5,642 nt of DNA. Origin: Simkania sp. (GTDB lineage Bacteria > Chlamydiota > Chlamydiia > Chlamydiales > Simkaniaceae). Made by a program: the position numbers and the translations under genes. Positions within the stretch are counted from its first letter, which is position 1. The number at the start of each line of letters is the position of its first letter. Shown here in pieces: positions 1 to 5,508 of this stretch. The DNA is taken from assembly GCA_028281425.1 (NCBI GenBank), contig JANQJX010000241.1, positions 1-5,642 on the forward strand, written 5' to 3'. The notes under the pieces were generated by a model. The model did no database searches. It was given only the letters and a program-made list of their open reading frames with translations, and was not told where the DNA came from.

Positions 1-45
1 AAGCAGGAACTAGTAGGAAGCAGCGATGCATGCTTAACTCTCCAA

Positions 46-90
46 AGTGCTGTTCAAGCACTAGGGAATCCTCTTCGTTTACGGAGAGGA
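46..90 (-). terminator. Two small hairpins just past the end of miaB, possible transcription end
   Basis: Two inverted repeats lie just beyond the miaB stop. Bases 69-77 can pair with 82-90 around a TTTA loop; on the minus strand this is 8 of 9 pairs, with one C-A mismatch. Bases 46-51 (AGTGCT) pair perfectly with 57-62 (AGCACT) around five bases. Neither is followed by a clear T-run on the minus strand, so this is not a textbook intrinsic terminator. The second hairpin overlaps a CTAG that could instead be the end of an IS630-like element. An open minus-strand frame also runs through this stretch to the window edge, so the hairpins could lie inside another gene. Confidence 0.3.
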
Positions 91-95
91 GGATG

Positions 96-1427
96 TCAAG
101 TGTTGTTGAGCATATTTCCAATTAAGGTTTGGTGGTTAAAGCTATGGATTTTAATCTTTTGCAAGGTGCCGATCTCTTGCTCTCCGCCTTTAAAGATCAC
201 TTTTTTCCAACAGCGTGTTCTTCCTTGTAGTTGTTGTCCATCTTTATTCCATTTATCGACAAGGACTTCCACTTCCTTTCCAAGCATCTCTTGCCTTTCT
301 TCTTTGCAGATCTCATGATAAATTTTCATTAAGTGGTGCAAACGCTCCTCTTTTACCTCATTTGGAATATCGTCTCTAAAGCGCATAGCAGGAGTCCCTT
401 TGCGTGGGCTAAATGTGTAGAGAAAAGCAGTTGAATAACGGACCTCTTTAAAGACGTTGCATGTTTCTTCAAAGTCTTCATCTGTTTCGGTGGGAAATCC
501 AACGATCATATCAGTGCCAAGACTGACTTTGGGGACATGTTCTTTGAGAAGAGAGACTTTTTTAAGATAGTCCTCTTTTGTATAGATCCGATGCATTTTA
601 CGTAAAATTCGATTGGATCCCGATTGAATGGGAAAATGGACAAATTCACAAAGAGAGGGAAGATCTCTTATTGCTTGCATTAAAAAGAGAGTGATATCGA
701 TGGGATGGCTTGTCATAAAACGGATCCGCTCGAGACCATTGATTTTGTCGAGTCGGTATAAAAGATCATGAAAAAGAAGATTCCATTCGGGATGGTCTTT
801 ACCATAACTATTCACATTTTGGCCAAGTAAGGTGATCTCTTTATATCCTTGATCAGAAAGTCTTCGACATTCTTTTTCAATTTCTTCTAGTGGACGTGAA
901 ACCTCTTTCCCTCGAGTATAAGGGACAACACAGTAGGTGCAAAACTTGTCACATCCTCGAATAATTGAGACATAAGCTTTCACTCGATCATCTCTTTTAG
1001 CAATAAGATAGTCGAGATTTTCTTCAAAGATATCTTCGGTTTTAATCCGTTTTTCTCCCGTTTCGATCACTTCATCGACAACAGAAGATAGATCGGTGAT
1101 GTTGTTTGTTCCGATCACAAAATCGATATGGGGCAATTTGCGAAATAAAGAGTCTTTTTTTGCCATTGACATGCATCCTGTGACTCCAATAATAGGGCGC
1201 TCTTTCTGGACCCGGGAAAGCTGTCCAATTTTCCCCATCACTTTTCTTTCGGCTAAATCTCGGATAGAGCAGGTATTGAAAATAAGAAGATCTCCCTTTT
1301 TTTCATCATAAACCCTTTTAAGCCCCTTTTTTTCAAGCTGACCTACCATAATCTCTGAGTCGAGCTCATTCATTTGGCATCCGTAAGTGCGGATATAAAA
1401 TGTTTTAACTTCTTTTTTTCGCATCAT
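96..1427 (-). CDS. miaB: tRNA-2-methylthio-N6-dimethylallyladenosine synthase MiaB
   Basis: This cytoplasmic radical-SAM iron-sulfur enzyme adds the 2-methylthio group to i6A37 of tRNAs reading UNN codons, acting after MiaA. The 443-residue protein has the family's normal length and domain order. The N-terminal methylthiotransferase domain carries three cluster cysteines: C17 (TYGCQMNE), C53 (NTCSIRD) and C85. The radical-SAM core has the C-x3-C-x2-C triplet at C159, C163 and C166 in RGCDKFCTYCVVPYTRG. LLGQNVNSYG follows near residue 200 and favours MiaB over RimO or MtaB. A TRAM-type RNA-binding region occupies about residues 375-440. Two ATGs (1427 and 1424) stand next to each other; the Shine-Dalgarno signal is weak (GAGATC), so the exact start is uncertain by one codon. 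The gene lies 137 bases downstream of the Fic gene on the same strand, but its role is unrelated housekeeping. Confidence 0.97.
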   Translation of the reverse strand: MMRKKEVKTFYIRTYGCQMNELDSEIMVGQLEKKGLKRVYDEKKGDLLIFNTCSIRDLAERKVMGKIGQLSRVQKERPIIGVTGCMSMAKKDSLFRKLPHIDFVIGTNNITDLSSVVDEVIETGEKRIKTEDIFEENLDYLIAKRDDRVKAYVSIIRGCDKFCTYCVVPYTRGKEVSRPLEEIEKECRRLSDQGYKEITLLGQNVNSYGKDHPEWNLLFHDLLYRLDKINGLERIRFMTSHPIDITLFLMQAIRDLPSLCEFVHFPIQSGSNRILRKMHRIYTKEDYLKKVSLLKEHVPKVSLGTDMIVGFPTETDEDFEETCNVFKEVRYSTAFLYTFSPRKGTPAMRFRDDIPNEVKEERLHHLMKIYHEICKEERQEMLGKEVEVLVDKWNKDGQQLQGRTRCWKKVIFKGGEQEIGTLQKIKIHSFNHQTLIGNMLNNT

Positions 1428-1564
1428 TTGAGATCTCTAATACATTTTTTTGAAAATTTAAGGAAAGATTTTTCATTTTAAGCAAGAAAGGGGTTAACTT
1501 TCAAGCTGGAAAAGGTGAGTCAAAGATTAAATAGTTCATGATGGGGTGTAAGGAGCCTTCAAAA

Positions 1565-2791
1565 TTAGATGGGTCCTGGAAATTTCTTGATGCTAGAAAA
1601 AGGAAGATTCATTTGACAGAGAGTCCTAAGGTAGTTTGCAAAAGCTTTTGGTTTTTTGTCTCGCTGCTCTTCTTTTATAGCTTGTGTATACTTTTTATCA
1701 TCAAGAACAACAACAGATTTTTTGCCCCCCTTTTTAAGCGCTGCATTCATCAAAATACGAGCGAGTCTTCCGTTGCCATCCTCAAAAGGATGGATATTTA
1801 CAATTTGCATGTGGATCCAAGCTGCAAAATCAATAGGATTGATATCAGGATTGTGGAGCTTTTGATGGTAGGCTTTTATAAAAGTTTCCATAAGACCAGG
1901 AATTTTTTCAGGAGGAGGAGATGTATAAAAAATGACATCCCAGAGTTTTTTCTCTTTTGGAGTGAGGGTCTCTAGGCTCTTTGTGGAAGCAATTTTATTG
2001 AATGCAGAGTTAAAGATTTTCAACCCTTTTTTTCCATATTTTTTTTGAACAAAAGGGATGATATTTCCTGCTTGGTCTTCAGGTTGAATGAAAGCAAGAT
2101 CTTTTCGATAAACTCCACCTTCAATAGGAAACCCTTCAAGGAGAACTTCATTCATTGTTTTTAGGATTTTTTCAATAGCTTGAGGGTCAAGATTGATGAA
2201 ATTGGGATCTAAGATCTTGTTTTCTGCAATCTTTAATGCTTTTTCATAATTCTTTCTTATAAGGGGATTTACGTTGAGATTCACATAGGAACCATCAACG
2301 GACATAGTGAACCCTTGGGGGGGAGTCTCTGAAGAAAACACTTGATCTCTATATGCGGGGGTATTTAGAACCAAAGTTCGTAAATATTTCCCATTTTCTT
2401 CACATGTTTTAAATTCTTTAAGGTGAGGAGGTGTGATTTTACAAGAAAAGGTCTCTTTTCGTTGAGTGGCAACGATCCAATTTTCGGATCTAGGGAACCC
2501 TGCAACATATTTTTCAAATCGAATCTTTGTGATTTGAGGCATATTGATATCTAAAGCGGTGCAAACTTCTGAAGAAGTTTGACATTCAAAAGGGTAAAGG
2601 GGCATGGAGTGAGTTCGTGACATTTGCATTGTGAAGATCATAAGAGCAACAGTAAAGATTTTGGATAGCGTTGAATGAAAAAAGGAGGAGTGGTATTCGA
2701 TTTGACGTCCTTTTAAAAGCTGATAAGAGGGATTTTTTATTGCGGATGCAACTGTTTTATTGGCATTGTTTGTTAATAAATTTATTGTCAT
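1565..2791 (-). CDS. Fic-domain protein (probable AMP transferase) with N-terminal membrane segment
   Basis: Fic enzymes move a nucleotide phosphate group, usually AMP from ATP, onto hydroxyl side chains of target proteins. In this 408-residue protein the core motif HPFEDGNGRLAR (residues 334-345) matches H-P-F-x-D-G-N-G-R-x-x-R fully, including catalytic H334, metal-binding D338 and R345, so activity is likely. GGVYRKD at about 225-231 fits the region upstream of the core in many Fic proteins. A hydrophobic stretch at about 44-57 could be a signal anchor or signal peptide. The segment after it has four cysteines (C70, C77, C117, C130), which would suit a disulfide-bonded exported domain. I see no clear inhibitory (S/T)xxxE(G/N) motif; E219-G220 lacks the Ser/Thr four residues before (it is E215). 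The start is backed by AGGTAA five bases before the ATG. The gene follows the kinase-like gene by 42 bases, probably co-transcribed. The target is unknown; a host-directed effector or a toxin are both possible. Confidence 0.85.
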   Translation of the reverse strand: MTINLLTNNANKTVASAIKNPSYQLLKGRQIEYHSSFFHSTLSKIFTVALMIFTMQMSRTHSMPLYPFECQTSSEVCTALDINMPQITKIRFEKYVAGFPRSENWIVATQRKETFSCKITPPHLKEFKTCEENGKYLRTLVLNTPAYRDQVFSSETPPQGFTMSVDGSYVNLNVNPLIRKNYEKALKIAENKILDPNFINLDPQAIEKILKTMNEVLLEGFPIEGGVYRKDLAFIQPEDQAGNIIPFVQKKYGKKGLKIFNSAFNKIASTKSLETLTPKEKKLWDVIFYTSPPPEKIPGLMETFIKAYHQKLHNPDINPIDFAAWIHMQIVNIHPFEDGNGRLARILMNAALKKGGKKSVVVLDDKKYTQAIKEEQRDKKPKAFANYLRTLCQMNLPFSSIKKFPGPI

Positions 2792-2833
2792 AAAAATTAC
2801 CTATATAAAATGAATGATGATTCCTGCTTGTGC

Positions 2834-3736
2834 TTACAATTTCAATTCTCTTTTTTTCATTTCACGTTCAAAATGTAAAAATACACTCATCGGAGCGTTG
2901 TCTTTAAGCCATCTTTCGAAATCTTTCAGTTGCTCCAACAGATGAGGCTTGTAGTTTTTTTTCCAGGACTCTTGAATACAAATATGTTCGATATCAATTC
3001 TAACCGGCAGGCCATCAATAAACCCAAAGTTGCTTGTAAATTGAAGGTCAACCATAAGAATCCCTTGTTGACAAAAAGAAATAGCAAAATTCAATAGATC
3101 AGAGATAGAAGCACAAGCTTGGTCTAATTGATTGGAGTTGATGAGGTTTTTTAAGTAATCTTCGGCAACGATTGCTTTTTTTTGAATAAAATAATCTTCC
3201 TGACTTAAATCGAACTCTTTGTTTCCTAATTTCACCATTCCCTTTATGCGAGATTTTCCGGAAAAGTGATAATATAAAATTGCAGATTCATCTCGAACAA
3301 GTGCATAAGTATTTACACAAGCTTTAGCAAATTTGAGTTTTTCTTTAAGCCTTTTGCGATAAGAGGAAAGGGGACCGATAAATGGGAAGTAACCGCTATA
3401 TTTAGAGGTAGATTTTTTTTTCAAGGGAATTTTGATAACAATTGATTCATCTTGAGAAGAAAACACTTGAGATGTTGACCCTTGAGCAATGTAGTGAAAT
3501 GGTTTGGATAAACAAGCGTCAATGCTTTTGACTAATTGTGGTGAGATTGGACATTCTTTAGGTGTTTGACTCAAGAGGAGCATCATAAGGCAACTGATTT
3601 TGGCAATCTCTGTTATAAAAAATGCTGCTATGGATAACAAAGGAGCAAGACATAGCCAACCCACCCATTTTTTCACTCTTTTGTCATGTTTTTTTAGCTT
3701 TGAGGTCTTCTTGCTCTTTGTCTTTTCTTCTTTCAT
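2834..3736 (-). CDS. Membrane-anchored protein with a kinase-like fold, possibly a pseudokinase
   Basis: I recognise no named gene, but the 300-residue protein has a protein-kinase-like outline. Residues 1-23 are rich in Lys, followed by a long hydrophobic stretch at about 24-56 (one or two membrane helices). Then come a glycine-loop-like GSTSQVF (86-92), VIKIP with candidate ATP-binding K102, a catalytic-loop-like VDLQFTSN with D230 and N236, and RIDIEH with D248 where DFG would be. The usual HRD His-Arg is absent, and the D-to-N distance is six rather than five residues, so it may be atypical or inactive. The N-F-G-F-x-x-G then I-D pattern recalls a family of chlamydial hypothetical proteins, from memory only. 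AGG five bases before the ATG supports the start. The Fic gene follows after 42 bases, suggesting a two-gene operon with related roles. A lysine-rich N-terminus before the hydrophobic stretch would place the kinase-like domain outside the cytoplasm if there is a single helix, or inside if there are two. Confidence 0.75.
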   Translation of the reverse strand: MKEEKTKSKKTSKLKKHDKRVKKWVGWLCLAPLLSIAAFFITEIAKISCLMMLLLSQTPKECPISPQLVKSIDACLSKPFHYIAQGSTSQVFSSQDESIVIKIPLKKKSTSKYSGYFPFIGPLSSYRKRLKEKLKFAKACVNTYALVRDESAILYYHFSGKSRIKGMVKLGNKEFDLSQEDYFIQKKAIVAEDYLKNLINSNQLDQACASISDLLNFAISFCQQGILMVDLQFTSNFGFIDGLPVRIDIEHICIQESWKKNYKPHLLEQLKDFERWLKDNAPMSVFLHFEREMKKRELKL

Positions 3737-3831
3737 ATTAGCCTGAGATAAATGAACTAGCCCCTATTTCGCATGCCTCCTCTGCAGAAAAATTGGCTCC
3801 TTTATTTTGTCGAGATTTTAGTGAATCCCTC

Positions 3832-4005
3832 TTATGCAAAGGGCTTTAACCCAGAATCGTCATTTCTCTTGCCGGACATCACATCTTTATAAATATTTTT
3901 TTCTTTCATTCCGACATTTACAAGAGTGTCAATTTGCAAATCTAAAGCCTCATGAACTTCAGTTTTTGAGAGGTGAATATAACCCATCTTCATAATCTTT
4001 TCCAT
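3832..4005 (-). pseudogene. N-terminal fragment of a serine recombinase (resolvase/invertase family)
   Basis: A 57-codon minus-strand frame aligns along its length with the start of resolvase-type serine recombinases such as gamma-delta resolvase. The matching blocks are GYIHLS (family GYARVS), LDLQIDTL (family LD-x-Q-x-x-x-L), NIYKDVMSGK (family RIF-x-D-x-x-SG) and a final SGLK (family R-x-GL). The nucleophile position is kept as S13, but the catalytic Arg of Y-x-R-V-S is His (H11). The reading stops at TAA where the family continues for more than 100 residues, so the rest of the catalytic domain and the DNA-binding helix-turn-helix are missing. No Shine-Dalgarno precedes the ATG. The frame stays open upstream to 4086, but those residues do not look like the family. 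This is very probably a dead remnant of a transposon or inversion system. Confidence 0.62.
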
Positions 4006-4114
4006 AAATGTTTGCTTAAACTTGCTTTTGGGTTCCCATTTCGCGTGCTCTTTCTTTCGAAAAAACAGGCAGGCGATTTTTCGAGTTCATTGAGATTTTT
4101 TTCGAAAATTATGA

Positions 4115-4160
4115 AAGTCGCAAATTCACATACTCTTGAGAGCAAAAGGAGATGCGACTT
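4115..4160 (-). terminator. 8-base-pair stem-loop, terminator-like
   Basis: AAGTCGCA (4115-4122) is the exact reverse complement of TGCGACTT (4153-4160). The 30-base loop itself holds CTC-TTGA-GAG. On the minus strand the stem overlaps the stop codon of the degraded frame ending at 4159 and is followed by TCATAATTTT, a weak T-rich stretch. It may be the old terminator of that decayed gene. Confidence 0.3.
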
Positions 4161-4427
4161 ATCTAAAGCCTAAGGAGAAAAGATCATCTAGACGATAATT
4201 CTCCAGTTCAAGGCAGGTCCAAGTTGCAGAGAAAAGATCCTTTAGATGATGATTTTCCAGTTTAAGTCAAGCCTCTTATAACCTAAATTACTCCCAATTT
4301 TCTCTATAGCGCAGCATAAATAGGCAATCTTTTTTGGAGCATAAGGTTCACATGATTGTGATGCTTGAAGGATTTCTAGTAGTGGGGTGTTATCATGCCA
4401 AGAAGCATTAAGGTGAACACCCTTTCG
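4159..4427 (-). pseudogene. Possible decayed coding region, frameshifted, unidentified
   Basis: Two minus-strand frames here read more like protein than chance sequence but do not join. The first, from about 4427 down to a stop at 4242-4244, contains SWHDNTPLLEILQASQSC and PKKIAYLCCAIEKIGSNLGY. The second, from about 4268 to a TAA at 4159-4161, contains two similar 18-residue units, each with L-x-L-E-N-x-x-L-x-D-L-F-S. A shift of one frame near 4268-4275 would join them. There is no plausible start codon or ribosome site, and I do not recognise the family. The plus strand also has short open frames here, and the differences between the two repeat units show no strong codon-position bias, so the coding origin and strand are both uncertain. 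Confidence 0.3.
4175..4282. repeat. 54-base imperfect tandem repeat, two copies
   Basis: Copy one (4175-4228) and copy two (4229-4282) align without gaps. The first 11 bases, GAGAAAAGATC, are identical, and about 36 of the first 46 bases match; the last eight have diverged. Most differences are C/T or A/G changes, as expected of an old duplication. The period equals 18 codons, so a protein reading through it would carry an 18-residue repeat. Confidence 0.65.
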
Positions 4428-4518
4428 CTAAGGTGCCCACATCTTTGCTCGTTGCTCATCTCCTATCTACATCATTTCTACAAGTCGATGGCGCGAATTG
4501 GGAGCAACTTGAGGTGAT
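4277..4518. repeat. Imperfect inverted repeat with hairpin near its centre, MITE-like
   Basis: The minus-strand sequence of 4299-4277 and the plus-strand sequence of 4496-4518 both begin AATTGGGAG and then follow AA-TT-AGGT-AT with a few substitutions and one single-base gap, roughly 19 of 23 positions. Close to the midpoint, GGGTGTT (4385-4391) pairs with AACACCC (4416-4422), and inside it ATGC (4395-4398) pairs with GCAT (4405-4408). The regions between match only in patches. This could be a decayed small non-autonomous element or an inverted duplication. I see no duplicated target site at its edges. Confidence 0.4.
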
Positions 4519-4565
4519 ATCAAATCAAAAATTTATTTAGAGAGGAGTCTTATAAAAAATGCCTC

Positions 4566-4594
4566 TTGGCAAAAAAAATTAAAAAGAGTATATT
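4566..4594 (+). promoter_or_regulatory. Sigma-70/sigma-66-type promoter of the rplM-rpsI operon
   Basis: TTGGCA (4566-4571, five of six to TTGACA) and TATATT (4589-4594, five of six to TATAAT) are separated by exactly 17 bases. Transcription would start near 4601, giving a leader of about 36 bases before the rplM ATG at 4637. The A/T-rich spacer fits chlamydial promoters. The leader looks too short to hold a riboswitch. Confidence 0.7.
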
Positions 4595-4636
4595 TTGCAT
4601 TTAAATAGTCGCAATTGACTTTCAGGAAGTGAGTAG

Positions 4637-5089
4637 ATGCCTAAAGAAAAAAGAGAAGAGACAGCTTTTTTAACGAAAGAAGAGGGCCTTGCTCTGCAGG
4701 GGTGGGTCCTTATGAACGCAAATGGAAAAATTCTAGGTAGACTAGCCTCAGAGATTGCAAAAATTTTGCGTGGTAAGCACAAAACCACTTTTACTCCTCA
4801 TGTTGATTCAGGAGATGGGGTGATTATCATCAATGCAAAAAAGGTCAAAGTGACAGGCAATAAAGAGGCTCAAAAGAGTTATCATCACTATACAGGCCAT
4901 ATTGGAGGGGGGAGAAAGACCTCTTATAGGAGAATGATGGAAAAAAAACCTTGTGACATCTTACGCCTTGCTGTCAAAGGGATGATGCCCAAAACAAAAC
5001 TTGCAAGAGCACAACTCAAGAAACTGCGCATCTTTGAAGGAGAAACGCATCATATGCAGGCTCAAAAGCCTATTTCTATAAATATTTAA
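4637..5089 (+). CDS. rplM: 50S ribosomal protein L13 (uL13)
   Basis: L13 is an early-assembly protein of the large ribosomal subunit that binds 23S rRNA. The 150-residue product is slightly longer than E. coli L13 (142), with a short charged N-terminal extension like that of chlamydial L13. Conserved blocks are visible in order: GKILGRLASEIAKILRGKHK (about 30-49), FTPHVDSGDGVIIINAKKV (about 51-69), VTGNK, the YHHYTGHIGG block (about 82-91), and AVKGMMPK (about 113-120) before L-A-R-A-Q. AGGAAG at 4624-4629 is a good Shine-Dalgarno sequence about eight bases before the ATG, and a strong promoter lies just upstream. rpsI follows after 23 bases in the standard bacterial rplM-rpsI operon, so the two are made together. 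Confidence 0.98.
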   Translation: MPKEKREETAFLTKEEGLALQGWVLMNANGKILGRLASEIAKILRGKHKTTFTPHVDSGDGVIIINAKKVKVTGNKEAQKSYHHYTGHIGGGRKTSYRRMMEKKPCDILRLAVKGMMPKTKLARAQLKKLRIFEGETHHMQAQKPISINI

Positions 5090-5112
5090 CCTTAATTGGA
5101 AGGATGCTGATC

Positions 5113-5505
5113 ATGAAAGAAAAAGAATGTGTAGGTGTTGGACGAAGAAAAACGGCTGTTGCAACTGTGAGGTTAAGAAAAGGAACGGGTAAAATCGATA
5201 TCAATGGGCGAAAATTTAAGAATTATTTTTTATCTGAACTTCAACAAAAAGCGGTGCTTTCTCCTTTAGAAAAATTCAATCTTGAAAGAGATTATGACCT
5301 CATTATCCGTGCTAAAGGAGGGGGAATAGAGGGGCAAATGATTGCTGCCCGTCTTGGTTTAGCAAGAGCTCTTGTGAAAGAGGATGAAGAAAGAAGACAG
5401 GTTCTCAAAGCTTGTGGCTATTTGACAAGAGATCCACGTAAACGAGAGCGCAAAAAATATGGGCTTGCTGGAGCTCGGAAACGGTTCCAATTTTCTAAAA
5501 GATAA
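5113..5505 (+). CDS. rpsI: 30S ribosomal protein S9 (uS9)
   Basis: S9 belongs to the head of the small ribosomal subunit; its C-terminal tail reaches the P-site tRNA. The product is 130 residues from this start, the usual length. Recognisable blocks are GVGRRKTAVATVRL at the N-terminus, GKIDINGR, IRAKGGGIEGQ, AARLGLARAL and LTRDPRKRERKKYG, ending in the basic tail RFQFSKR. That last stretch is strongly chlamydia-like. An in-frame ATG at 5104 would add three residues (M-L-I), but the Shine-Dalgarno GGAAGGA (5098-5104) runs into it. It sits eight bases before the ATG at 5113, so 5113 is chosen. The gene is the second in the operon with rplM. An insertion element starts two to four bases after its stop codon and leaves no obvious native terminator. 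Confidence 0.97.
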   Translation: MKEKECVGVGRRKTAVATVRLRKGTGKIDINGRKFKNYFLSELQQKAVLSPLEKFNLERDYDLIIRAKGGGIEGQMIAARLGLARALVKEDEERRQVLKACGYLTRDPRKRERKKYGLAGARKRFQFSKR

Positions 5506-5508
5506 TCT

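Noticed and set aside
100..318. 72-codon plus-strand open frame
   Set aside because: It lies antisense inside miaB, needs a GTG start and matches nothing recognisable.
1096..1311. 71-codon plus-strand open frame
   Set aside because: Antisense shadow of the miaB N-terminal domain.
1538..1975. 145-codon plus-strand open frame
   Set aside because: Antisense to the Fic core motif region, whose minus-strand reading is unmistakable; composition of the plus reading is not protein-like.
1565..2791. Reading the Fic gene as a Doc-type toxin of a Phd-Doc pair
   Set aside because: The motif has D-G-N-G-R, typical of AMP transferases, not the Doc-type variant; the protein is far longer than Doc and no small antitoxin gene precedes it.
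4055..4107. 11-base inverted repeat TTTCGAAAAAA (4055-4065) and its complement (4097-4107)
   Set aside because: Low-complexity A/T sequence with a 31-base gap; expected by chance in such AT-rich DNA.
3973..4173. 66-codon plus-strand open frame in the gene-poor region
   Set aside because: Begins at GTG with a poorly spaced ribosome site, overlaps the recombinase remnant on the other strand and shows no family features.
4352..4540. Plus-strand frame starting at ATG 4352 (MIVMLEGFL) interrupted by TAA at 4409 and reopening to 4538
   Set aside because: Looks mildly coding, but the uninterrupted part is only 19 codons, and the same DNA reads equally well on the minus strand; too weak to call.
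3737..4636. tRNA, CRISPR array or riboswitch in the gene-poor stretch
   Set aside because: No cloverleaf with a T-loop signature, no regularly spaced short repeats and no recognisable riboswitch core were seen.
4579..4788. 69-codon minus-strand open frame
   Set aside because: Antisense to the promoter and start of rplM.
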